The translations under genes and the position numbers were made by a program. This document shows, piece after piece, positions 8,788 through 16,340 of a stretch of DNA of 64,000 nt (position 1 is its first letter; every line of letters begins with the position of its first letter). The stretch is from contig JAUCGF010000076.1 of assembly GCA_030378005.1 (NCBI GenBank), positions 32,952 through 96,951 on the forward strand. Reading direction: 5' to 3'. The notes beneath the pieces are model-generated. The model had not been told where the DNA came from, searched no databases, and worked only from the letters and a program-made list of their open reading frames with translations. Origin of the DNA: Desulfococcaceae bacterium HSG9. Its GTDB lineage: Bacteria; Desulfobacterota; Desulfobacteria; Desulfobacterales; JAUCGF01.

Positions 8788-10215
8788 TTAATGACCGCAT
8801 TTTTTGACAATCGCTTTGGCCGGAATCAGCCCTGTGGCAGATGCCGCAACAATATTTCCGGCAACACCGGGGCCGTCTCCGGCCACATACAGACCTTGTA
8901 TGTCGGTTTCAAGATCGCCGCCAGTTTCAACCTGAGTGGCGAAAAACTTTATCTCAGGAGCATAAAGAAGTGTTTCATCATTGGAAACCCCTGGTACAAC
9001 TAAATTCAGCTTTTCCAAGCCTTCCACAATATTGGTTAAAATTCTTTCGGGCAGCGCCATCGCAATATCACCACACACCACATTAACGAGGGAAGGTTCG
9101 ATATAGCCTTTACCAATCCTGTTTTCGGTGCTGCGTCTTCCTCGTTTGAGATCGCCGAAACGCTGTAAAATCGGTTTGCCTCCGCCAATCAGCGTGGCCA
9201 ACCGGCCAATCGCTTCACCATAAGCCTGGTTATCCGTAACCGGCTCGGTTAAAACAACTTTGGATAGAAAAGCGAAATTGGTGTTTTCCGACTTTCTGTG
9301 CATGTAGGCGTGTCCATTGACACAAACAAAGCCATTGCTATGGTCCGGTTTGTAATTTTCGAGCGAAACGAAGCCCCCCTGGTTGGTGCAAAATGTCCGC
9401 GTTTGATCATCGTATTTAGGGGTTTGAATAAAAAAGGTGGGATCATAAATGACGTTACAAAGGTCTTCCATAATATCATTATGCACTTCCACGCGCACGC
9501 CGACTTCGATACCTCGCTGGCTAAGTCCGAGTTTATAGCGACGCGCCAATCGGCCCACCCAGTTGGCACCTACCCGTCCCGGAGCGAGAATGACATTCTG
9601 GGCATCATATTGACGGTCATCGGTGGTGACACCGGTGACTTTATTCTTTGATACGATAATATCCCGCACTGTTTCGGAAGTATGAACCGTTACGCCTCTC
9701 TCACGAATGTAATCTCCCAGATATGCGATATGATTGGGCAAACAATCGCTTCCCAAATGTTTTTGCTTGATAAGAAGCAGATTCATACCATGCAGTTTGG
9801 CTTTTTTGCGCATTTTACGAGCGGCTTGCATGTCTGTGGGATACACATCTCCATCCATACCGAAACGGTTAAATATCTGCTCGGTTTCATCTATCAGCGC
9901 CTTGGCGTCCGTGCGGGGCATAAACTGGGTGAGGTCGCTTTTTCCCAGCCGATAGATATAATTCAGTTTGCCATCGGAAAACAATCCGGCTCCGCCAATG
10001 CCGGATAAAATGTTGCATGGCTTACATTGCAAACATTTCTGTGTGTCTTTCATGGGACATTTACGCCGGGCTATGCTGCGTCCTTTTTCAATGAGCAACA
10101 CTTTGGAATCGGAATGCTCACACAGATAATAAGCGGCAAATAATCCGGCAGGGCCGCCGCCAACAATAATCACATCATATTTTTTTTGCATTCTTTTTTC
10201 ATTAAAATCATTCAT
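8788..10215 (-). CDS. FAD-dependent dehydrogenase (COG2509-like)
   Basis: This is a flavoprotein of about 475 residues with an N-terminal dinucleotide-binding motif (YDVIIVGGGPAGLFAAYYL). A cysteine cluster follows (CPMKDTQKCLQCKPCNILSG), then GLFSDGKLNY, and a C-terminal GLYVAGDGPGVAGNIVAASA segment. This pattern is that of the uncharacterised FAD-dependent dehydrogenase group COG2509. Its physiological substrate is not known. The start is uncertain: an ATG at 10215 or 10191 is more plausible than 10257, since the longer form would run through the end of an Rpn-like relic. No strong Shine-Dalgarno decides between them. Confidence 0.8.
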   Translation of the reverse strand: MNDFNEKRMQKKYDVIIVGGGPAGLFAAYYLCEHSDSKVLLIEKGRSIARRKCPMKDTQKCLQCKPCNILSGIGGAGLFSDGKLNYIYRLGKSDLTQFMPRTDAKALIDETEQIFNRFGMDGDVYPTDMQAARKMRKKAKLHGMNLLLIKQKHLGSDCLPNHIAYLGDYIRERGVTVHTSETVRDIIVSKNKVTGVTTDDRQYDAQNVILAPGRVGANWVGRLARRYKLGLSQRGIEVGVRVEVHNDIMEDLCNVIYDPTFFIQTPKYDDQTRTFCTNQGGFVSLENYKPDHSNGFVCVNGHAYMHRKSENTNFAFLSKVVLTEPVTDNQAYGEAIGRLATLIGGGKPILQRFGDLKRGRRSTENRIGKGYIEPSLVNVVCGDIAMALPERILTNIVEGLEKLNLVVPGVSNDETLLYAPEIKFFATQVETGGDLETDIQGLYVAGDGPGVAGNIVAASATGLIPAKAIVKKCGH

Positions 10216-10228
10216 AGGGTTATTCGAT

Positions 10229-10396
10229 TCATGCCAGGGAAGCCTGCAATATTTCAATCTCTTCGAGGCTCAACCCGGTTATTTCGGAAATTTGTTCTGA
10301 TGAAAAAATTTTCATTATCAAAATAGTTTTCGCTGTTAATTGCGCATTGACTTTAATACCTTGTTCAATATTATTTGAGTTAAGCAATTCATTAGG
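10229..10396 (-). pseudogene. C-terminal relic of Rpn/PD-(D/E)XK transposase-nuclease-like protein
   Basis: A 55-codon open tail without a start reads IEQGIKVNAQLTAK, then SSEQISEITGLSLEEIEIL and a TGA stop. This resembles the C-terminal helices of the Rpn/YhgA-like recombination-promoting nuclease family (EQGIK... ISKITGLSxEEI). The N-terminal nuclease domain is absent, so it is a degraded remnant. It accounts for the first 170 bases of the 10.2-11.0 kb gap. Confidence 0.45.
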
Positions 10397-10611
10397 TTAG
10401 AGATATAAGGAATTGATTATGATAAGCAAATCTGCCGATGATGGGATCGAAGAGGCTGCCTGACGTTAACACAATATTTGTGCCAGCGCGTTAACTGATT
10501 TTCGAAAACTCAAGTATATAATTGAATCCTGAATTTTAAGGCAAAGGGAATAAGATAAAATATAGACGTTCAGATAAATAATATCACTGTGTTATCGGTC
10601 GGAGATATACT

Positions 10612-10764
10612 CAGTAGATGGAAAGTTCATGAGTGCAAAAATTAAGCACAGCGATTTTTTGCATCCGAAACCCGGAGATGCCTACGGATTCAAAGGCCGG
10701 CAAAAAACCGCTTCACTTAATTTTTGCGCTCCCTGCCGTATTTTCAGGCATTTTCCATCTACTG
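10612..10764. mobile_element. MITE-like element, copy 1, flanked by ATACT target duplication
   Basis: This is a 153-bp non-coding element with terminal inverted repeats CAGTAGATGGAAAgtt and its complement (aTTTTCCATCTACTG). It is directly flanked by ATACT at 10607-10611 and again at 10765-10769. The interior is an imperfect palindrome containing AAAATTAAGC/GCTTcaCTTAATTTTTGCG arms. Its reverse complement aligns over its whole length with the copy at 50914-51064. An ORF that can be drawn through it is not a gene. Apart from this element and the relic before it, the 10.4-11.0 kb gap shows nothing further that I recognise. Confidence 0.85.
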
Positions 10765-10995
10765 ATACTATGGGTTATGGGTATTGTCTCCTCCCTCTGG
10801 CCTTGTGACATTAATTATCTGAAAATCTATAGCAAAAATTCTTCTGGTTTCAAGTGTCGGGTGTCAGGACGCTTACGTTAAATACTGAAACCCGAACACT
10901 GAAACTCATACCATTTGATTTGAATAAGATACGATAATTAAATATTCAGACAACACACGCTATTCAACAGCTAATCGCTCATTTTAGGTCTGAAT

Positions 10996-12723
10996 TTAAA
11001 AATCAAAGGTCTGATCCATTTCTTCGTCACTGATGATGACCACTTTATTATGAGGAGGTAACGGCTCTTCGTAAAACATTTTGGGCAGCCGATCATCCGC
11101 ATTTGTAAATCCGGCATTGCGGTTGAATTCCCGCTCGGCCTTCAACACCCGGACACCCATCGCACTCCAATCATCTTCTCCAAATGGCTTGCCCATCTTG
11201 GTCGCCACCATTTTATAAACAGTTTCGATTCCTTCCGGAGTGGCCAAGCCGGTCTGTGCAAAATCACAGATTCCCACGGTATCGACTGCCGCCATGTGAA
11301 TTTGGGTGTCGCGGGAAGCTTCCACCTGGCCTTCGGCTGAAAATCGATCAAGGGTTCCTCCGAAATCTTCCAGATTTTGATCCACGACCCATCCGGCGGT
11401 GTGATCTCCGCCCATAGGACTGGTGGCGTAGGTGACTGCCATACCTTGAAGTGTCCTGGGATCATAGGCCGCCATACTTTGCCCTTTCATAACCGGTACC
11501 CGATCGTGTTTGAAGTGCTTTCCGACCGCGGCAGGGCCGTTGCCGATGAGCTTACCGAAATCGGTGCCTTCAGCGACTTCTTCGACCATTTTAATAGCCG
11601 CCTGACCGTCACCGAATTCTTTATAACCGGCATCCATAGCGACAGCAATGGCCACTCCGGTGCTGATGGTGTCCAATCCGATATCATCGCAGAGAAAATC
11701 AAGTTTTGCAATCTCATCCAAATTGTCATTGCCGATCATGCCGCCCATAGACCATATCGTTTCGTATTCCAAAGAGGATGTGACGTATTTGCCGTCCGGA
11801 TCCACATACTCATTAGAACAATTGATGATACACTGCGCACAGCCTTTATGAGTCGTTTTGCCGCCACGCTCTTTAATTATAGCGGCCATGGTCTCACCGC
11901 TGATTTTGTCAGCCTGCTCAAACTGTCCGAATCTGGCGTTATTCGTCGGAAACGCGCCGGCAGCATTTATCGGGGCTACCAGAACAGCACTTCCAAGCTC
12001 CGGCAGAACTTCGCCACTAAATTCATCTTCTCTTACCGCTTTGGCATACGCCTTGGCAGCTTCTTTAAAAGCAGAGGGATCCACCAATTTATCGGTTGCT
12101 TTGCCGCCCTTGCTGATCACAACGGCTTTCAAACCTTTGGAACCCATCACAGCCCCCAAACCTCCGCGGCCGGCCGCCCGGCAGGGTCGCCCGTCAGCAT
12201 CTGTCGTCTGGATAGAAGCGGCCGTCAGTTGAAAGTCTCCGGCCGGGCCGATACAGGTCACACTATTTTTATCGCCGTACTTTTCTTTAAGTTCCGCTAC
12301 GAGTTTGTATGTGCGCATTCCTTTGAAGTCCTGGGCATCAATCAGGGTGGCGTTTCCATCGGAATCGATTTTGAGCAAAAAATATTCTCCCTGCGGAGCC
12401 TGGCCTTCAATGAGTATCGCGGTAATGCCTAAATGCGCCAAATCGGCCGCAACCGTGCCTCCCACGTTGCTTTCTTTGATACCGCCGGTCATGGGGCTTT
12501 TAGCCCCGATAGATAAACGGCTGGAATTGACCAGCGGAGTTCCGCTCAAATAGCCGGGCGCGATAATCAGTTTGTTTTCAGGGCCTAAAGGATCGCAGTC
12601 GGCCGGAACTTCATTATTGATTATAATTGAAGTCAATCCTCTTCCGCCCAGATTTTCATATTCATCGGGAACCGGTGCAGACTGAATTGTTTTGTCGATC
12701 ATATTCACTTTTAAGAATTTCAT
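10996..12723 (-). CDS. aldehyde:ferredoxin oxidoreductase (AOR family)
   Basis: This 575-residue protein is a tungsten/molybdenum pterin enzyme of the AOR family. The N-terminal domain has the pterin-binding features GGRGLTSIIINNE, SRLSIGAKSPMTGGIKESN and GRGGLGAVMGSKGLKAVVI. The 4Fe-4S cluster is coordinated by CAQCIINC near residue 300 and a distal Cys in TVGICDFAQ. Such enzymes oxidise aldehydes to acids with ferredoxin, or reduce acids in reverse, in the cytoplasm of anaerobes. An AGGAGG site lies close upstream of the ATG. No moaD-like gene or ferredoxin is adjacent. The length (575) is slightly short of the usual about 605-620. Confidence 0.92.
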   Translation of the reverse strand: MKFLKVNMIDKTIQSAPVPDEYENLGGRGLTSIIINNEVPADCDPLGPENKLIIAPGYLSGTPLVNSSRLSIGAKSPMTGGIKESNVGGTVAADLAHLGITAILIEGQAPQGEYFLLKIDSDGNATLIDAQDFKGMRTYKLVAELKEKYGDKNSVTCIGPAGDFQLTAASIQTTDADGRPCRAAGRGGLGAVMGSKGLKAVVISKGGKATDKLVDPSAFKEAAKAYAKAVREDEFSGEVLPELGSAVLVAPINAAGAFPTNNARFGQFEQADKISGETMAAIIKERGGKTTHKGCAQCIINCSNEYVDPDGKYVTSSLEYETIWSMGGMIGNDNLDEIAKLDFLCDDIGLDTISTGVAIAVAMDAGYKEFGDGQAAIKMVEEVAEGTDFGKLIGNGPAAVGKHFKHDRVPVMKGQSMAAYDPRTLQGMAVTYATSPMGGDHTAGWVVDQNLEDFGGTLDRFSAEGQVEASRDTQIHMAAVDTVGICDFAQTGLATPEGIETVYKMVATKMGKPFGEDDWSAMGVRVLKAEREFNRNAGFTNADDRLPKMFYEEPLPPHNKVVIISDEEMDQTFDF

Positions 12724-12874
12724 AGTCTTCCTCCTTTTTTTAAATAACTGAAAAATTATTTTTTCAACATAAATGAATTGAAACGATGATGGGAATCTAT
12801 CAAATTTAGAAACGGTATGTCAAGAAAAAACAGCTATTTCGCAAACAGTCACTGCATCATGTCAAGTATTCTGA

Positions 12875-13021
12875 AATAGTAATGCGCAAACGGCAAGAAT
12901 CACAGTTTGCCCTGGTAGAGCGGAATGGGTATGGATTTTTTTCCGCAAAAATACTGTAAGAATATTACGTGCAAACGGAGATTGGGAAAAGTATCAGGAA
13001 AAAATAAAACGACTTGAATGA
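12875..13021 (+). pseudogene. transposase-like C-terminal tail relic
   Basis: A 48-codon open tail without a start reads CPGRAEWVWIFFRKNTVRIL, then ANGDWEKYQEKIKRLE and a stop. The composition resembles the end of a transposase-type protein, but I cannot assign a family. It lies in the gap between the AOR gene and the rubrerythrin locus. The remainder of 12724-13147 is AT-rich with no further recognisable feature. Confidence 0.25.
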
Positions 13022-13147
13022 AATATAGTTCTAACACTTTTAATTACACCCGTTATTGACTTTACTTATTTTACCGTATATATGCTGATTATTATAACCG
13101 CTTTGATTTTAACAGTAACATACAGGCTATAAAAAGCGGGATAAAAA

Positions 13148-13240
13148 GTGGTTTGGCGCTGCCGAAACTGCGGCTATCTCCATGAAGGCATGGATGCGCC
13201 TGATAAATGTCCCGCCCGTCCGACCATCCGGTCATTTTGA
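13148..13240 (+). pseudogene. rubredoxin-like domain relic (rubrerythrin tail, frameshifted)
   Basis: The frame from GTG at 13148 reads VVWRCRNCGYLHEGMDAPDK followed by CPARPTIRSF and a stop. The first CxxC and the spacing to CP match the rubredoxin domain at the end of rubrerythrins (compare WKCSICGYTHDGYEPPNRCP in the intact gene 500 bp downstream). The second CxxC is lost. Switching frame after CPA continues as DHPVILKFYVKIA, which resembles the usual CPxCxHPxxYFE ending, so a small indel has broken it. The ferritin-like N-terminal domain is missing. Confidence 0.5.
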
Positions 13241-13315
13241 AATTCTATGTGAAAATTGCTAGAATACCATGACTTTGGGCAACCACAAAGGGTTGCCCAT
13301 ACTGAAGGAACATGA

Positions 13316-13537
13316 ATGGAAAAGCACAAAATTTCAATTTTCAAACCCTATTCGTTTTATGAAGGGCAGAAAATCCACATTGATGGCGGCCCGCGCAATG
13401 GTGACTGGGAAGTTGTGAGTTTTACCAAACATAAAGTCAAGCTTCGCTGCCCAATCAGCCTTAAAGAGTTTGAGTGGAGCCGCTTCTGCTATCAGGTTGA
13501 AGAGCGCGATGAGGCCGTATGGCCGCAAGAAAAATAA
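13316..13537 (+). CDS. hypothetical 73-residue protein
   Basis: This is a small basic protein starting MEKHKISIFKPYSFYEGQKI, with a compact beta-rich look (IHIDGGPRNGDWEVVSFTKH). It has an AGGAA-type site shortly before the ATG. I do not recognise the family; it resembles small hypothetical proteins that accompany redox genes in sulfate reducers. It lies between the rubredoxin relic and rubrerythrin on the same strand, about 100 bp upstream of the latter, and could share its transcript. Confidence 0.55.
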   Translation: MEKHKISIFKPYSFYEGQKIHIDGGPRNGDWEVVSFTKHKVKLRCPISLKEFEWSRFCYQVEERDEAVWPQEK

Positions 13538-13643
13538 TCAGGCTATCGCAAAATCAATTTTGATATTATAGTCAACTCAGGGGCGTATATATGGGAAAAC
13601 CCTGATTTGGAGGTAAGCGTCCTCCAAAATAAGGAGATAATCA

Positions 13644-14165
13644 ATGCCTAAAACCGAAGATAATTTAAAACATGCCGTAATTAACGAATCCCAAGCAAGA
13701 AATAAATATACCTATTGCGCGGAAATCGCAAGAAAGGAGGGATATCATTATATCGCCAAAATTTTTGATGAAACGGCTGAAAATGAAAAATATCATGCTA
13801 TGGAAGAGTTAAAATTGGTTCATAAAAACAGAGATACCGCCACCTGCTTAAAAGAAGCGATTGGTAACGAAAATTACGAATCTGAAGAGATGTATCCATC
13901 ATTTGCCAGGGAAGCGGAAATAGAGGGAAACACGCAAGCGGCCATTTTGTTTGCCCAAATTGCCAAAATTGAAAAGCAGCATTGTAGCCGATTTAAAAAA
14001 CTTCTGCAATTGGTCGAATCAGGCAACGTTTTTAAAAGGGAGCGCCCCATTAAGTGGAAGTGCAGTATATGCGGGTACACACATGACGGATATGAGCCGC
14101 CAAATCGTTGTCCTTATTGTAAAAAACCGAAAGAATATTATGAACCTGCCAATTTGGATGTTTAG
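13644..14165 (+). CDS. rbr: rubrerythrin
   Basis: This 173-residue protein has a ferritin-like diiron four-helix domain (NESQARNKYTYCAEIARKEG, NEKYHAMEELKL, later AREAEIEGNTQAAILFAQIA and KIEKQH). A C-terminal rubredoxin domain follows with two CxxC pairs (WKCSICGYTHDGYEPPNRCP, then YCKKPKEYYEP). Rubrerythrins reduce hydrogen peroxide with electrons from rubredoxin or NAD(P)H in anaerobes. AAGGAG lies 8 bases before the ATG. It is 11 bp upstream of the rubredoxin-GltS fusion and very likely co-transcribed with it. Confidence 0.95.
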   Translation: MPKTEDNLKHAVINESQARNKYTYCAEIARKEGYHYIAKIFDETAENEKYHAMEELKLVHKNRDTATCLKEAIGNENYESEEMYPSFAREAEIEGNTQAAILFAQIAKIEKQHCSRFKKLLQLVESGNVFKRERPIKWKCSICGYTHDGYEPPNRCPYCKKPKEYYEPANLDV

Positions 14166-14176
14166 AGGAGCTATAA

Positions 14177-15586
14177 ATGGCCCGATATATATGCGAAGTA
14201 TGTGAATTTGTTTATGATGAAGAAAAAAATGAACTGGCATGGGATGATCTCCCCGAAGATTGGGTCTGCCCGGTTTGTGCGTCTTCTAAAAAATATTTTA
14301 AGTGTATGGAGCAAAGTCCGCCAATTTCAAAAGAAGCGGAATTACCACTGACCCAAGAAAAAGAGGTGATAATCGATCTTAAAAAAACTATGGCGGATTC
14401 AGAGGCGCATTTTATGGATATCCATGAAATTGCCGAAACAGGCAAAACTGTTTTTGAGCCTATGCGAACGAAAATGTTCACCCTGTCATGGGACGAAATC
14501 CTGATAAAAGGGGCGCAACTGGCTAAAATTCCGTTAGACCACGAACATCCGGTCAATACCCAAACAATCATCGGCCCAAAAGCAAAAAAACCGCTGATCA
14601 TCAATACACCGATCTATATAACCCACATGTCTTACGGCGCACTTTCAAAAGAAGCCAAAATTTCATTGGCCAAAGGGAGTGCGGCTGTAAAAACCGCCAT
14701 GTGTTCAGGTGAAGGGGGAATATTGCCTGAGTCCATGGAGTATGCCTACAAGTATATATTTGAATATGTGCCGAATCAATACAGTGTGACCGAGGAAAAT
14801 CTGAAAAAAGCGGATGCCATTGAGATTAAAATCGGCCAATCAGCCAAACCCGGCATGGGAGGGCATTTGCCGGCAGACAAAGTGACTCAGGATATCGCTC
14901 GTATCAGAGGGTTTGAACAAGGGGTCGATATTATCAGCCCCCCTCATTTTAAAGATATCAAAATCAGGGATGATTTAAAGACAAAGGTGGATTGGCTCAG
15001 GGAGGCATCTCTTGGTAAACCGATCGGTATTAAAATTGCCGCTGGCAATCTTGAAGCTGATCTTGCGGTTGCGCTACATGCGTCCCCTGATTTTATTACC
15101 ATTGACGGCAGGACCGGATCAACCGGATCATCTCCCAAATTTGTTAAGGCATCCACCTCAATCCCCTCCATATTTGCCCTATATCGCGCCAGAAAATTTC
15201 TAAATGAAAAAGGCGCAACTGATGTTTCGTTGGTGATCACGGGTGGATTAAGGGTCTCTTCAGATTTTGCCAAAGCGCTGGCATTAGGGGCCGATGCGAT
15301 TGCTATCGGTACTACGGCGCTTATCGCCATCGGATGCCAGCAATATCGAGTTTGCAACACCGGAAAATGCCCTGTCGGTATCGCCACCCAAGACCCTCTG
15401 TTACGGTCTCGCTTGAATGTGGATGAAGCTGCCAGAAAGCTTGAAAACTTTCTTAAAGTTACTACAAACGAACTGGCTGATTTTGCGAGATTGACCGGCA
15501 ATGACGATGTACACAAACTTGCCGTAACTGACTTGTGTACAACGAATTCAGAAATTTCCAATTATACAGATATTGAGCATGTATAA
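14177..15586 (+). CDS. rubredoxin-glutamate synthase-like FMN domain fusion protein
   Basis: This 469-residue protein has an N-terminal rubredoxin (YICEVCEFVYDEEKNELAWD, then PEDWVCPVCASSKKYF). From about residue 100 it is followed by a GltB-type FMN/FeS barrel: GEGGILPESMEYAYKY, KIGQSAKPGMGGHLPADKV, IDGRTGSTGSSPKFV, and the cluster motif CQQYRVCNTGKCPVGIATQD (C-x5-C-x4-C). No glutaminase domain is present, as in archaeal-type glutamate synthases. The fused rubredoxin could deliver electrons to the barrel; the true substrate is unproven. An AGGAG site precedes the ATG. Its tight linkage to rubrerythrin suggests a shared redox role. Confidence 0.88.
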   Translation: MARYICEVCEFVYDEEKNELAWDDLPEDWVCPVCASSKKYFKCMEQSPPISKEAELPLTQEKEVIIDLKKTMADSEAHFMDIHEIAETGKTVFEPMRTKMFTLSWDEILIKGAQLAKIPLDHEHPVNTQTIIGPKAKKPLIINTPIYITHMSYGALSKEAKISLAKGSAAVKTAMCSGEGGILPESMEYAYKYIFEYVPNQYSVTEENLKKADAIEIKIGQSAKPGMGGHLPADKVTQDIARIRGFEQGVDIISPPHFKDIKIRDDLKTKVDWLREASLGKPIGIKIAAGNLEADLAVALHASPDFITIDGRTGSTGSSPKFVKASTSIPSIFALYRARKFLNEKGATDVSLVITGGLRVSSDFAKALALGADAIAIGTTALIAIGCQQYRVCNTGKCPVGIATQDPLLRSRLNVDEAARKLENFLKVTTNELADFARLTGNDDVHKLAVTDLCTTNSEISNYTDIEHV

Positions 15587-15671
15587 TCAATAACTCGTCT
15601 AAGTTGCTGCAATGGTTGGTTGACTGTTAAATTTGGTGGTTAACTGTTGTTGGGAGTTGCTTTTGCCTCCT

Positions 15672-15731
15672 GTTAGGAGTGAAAGGCACATGTAAAGACC
15701 TGACCGATAACGTCAACGTGATGGCCCAACT
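15672..15731 (+). pseudogene. displaced fragment of a poly-HAMP receptor repeat
   Basis: About 60 bp read in frame as [18 protein letters not shown] and then run out of homology to a stop before hicA. The nucleotide sequence matches, with only a few differences, the HAMP repeat at about 30420-30478 (minus strand) of the receptor gene, which encodes [18 protein letters not shown]. It is therefore a scrap of this or a paralogous receptor gene, left upstream of hicAB. The rest of 15587-15763 shows nothing else. Confidence 0.65.
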
Positions 15732-15763
15732 GATAAATACGCCATCAGATAGGGAATTAGAAA

Positions 15764-16024
15764 ATGGGGAAATATGAAAAATTGATATTCCAGGTACTGC
15801 GTGGTACAAGCGATGCCAATATAGCTTTCGCGGATCTGATAAATCTTATGCAACGTTTAGGGTTTGAAATGCGTATCAAAGGCAGTCACCATATTTTTCG
15901 AAAAAAAGGAGTTGATGAAAAGCCAAATTTACAAAAAGACGGCAATAAAGCAAAACCGTATCAAGTCAAACAGATACGCAATATCATTTTAAAATATAAG
16001 CTATCAAACACAACTTGGGAGTGA
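15764..16024 (+). CDS. hicA: HicA-family toxin (type II toxin-antitoxin)
   Basis: This 86-residue protein has the HicA double-stranded-RNA-binding-like fold signature, with the catalytic His in RLGFEMRIKGSHHIFRKKG and the C-terminal KPYQVKQIRNIILKY helix. HicA toxins cleave mRNAs and are neutralised by HicB. It is four bases upstream of the hicB-like gene, in the usual toxin-antitoxin order. The start has only a weak AGGGAA site. A receptor-gene scrap lies just upstream, indicating a junction of rearranged DNA. Confidence 0.88.
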   Translation: MGKYEKLIFQVLRGTSDANIAFADLINLMQRLGFEMRIKGSHHIFRKKGVDEKPNLQKDGNKAKPYQVKQIRNIILKYKLSNTTWE

Positions 16025-16028
16025 ATAT

Positions 16029-16244
16029 ATGATGAGCAAATATCAAATCATTATTTATTGGAGCGATGAAGACCAAGCATACGTAGCTAATGTGCCAGAA
16101 CTTCCAGGTTGTATGGCACACGGTGAAACTTACGAATCCGCGTTGGCAAATATCAAGATCGCAATGGAATTATGGATCAAAACAGCCAAAGAATTCAACG
16201 ATACCATTCCGGTTCCTAAGGGGCGGCGTTTAGTCTTTGCATGA
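16029..16244 (+). CDS. hicB: HicB-family antitoxin
   Basis: This 71-residue protein matches the HicB core: YWSDEDQAYVANVPELPGCM, then AHGETYESALANIKIAMELW. It has no separate DNA-binding ribbon-helix-helix or HTH tail of recognisable length, so it is the short antitoxin form. Two adjacent ATGs (16029 and 16032) are possible. It is translated just after hicA and should bind and silence the toxin. Confidence 0.88.
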   Translation: MMSKYQIIIYWSDEDQAYVANVPELPGCMAHGETYESALANIKIAMELWIKTAKEFNDTIPVPKGRRLVFA

Positions 16245-16340
16245 TCTTTGCTTTGAAAAAACTGTTGATAATAATAAAATCAGAAATAACACCTAACCCG
16301 ACAGCCCAGCGGCAAAGGGCTAATCAAAAACGGAGTTGAT

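Noticed and set aside
10633..10881. 82-codon plus-strand frame in the 10.6 kb gap
   Set aside because: It runs through the MITE at 10612-10764 and out of it, without a family match or ribosome site.
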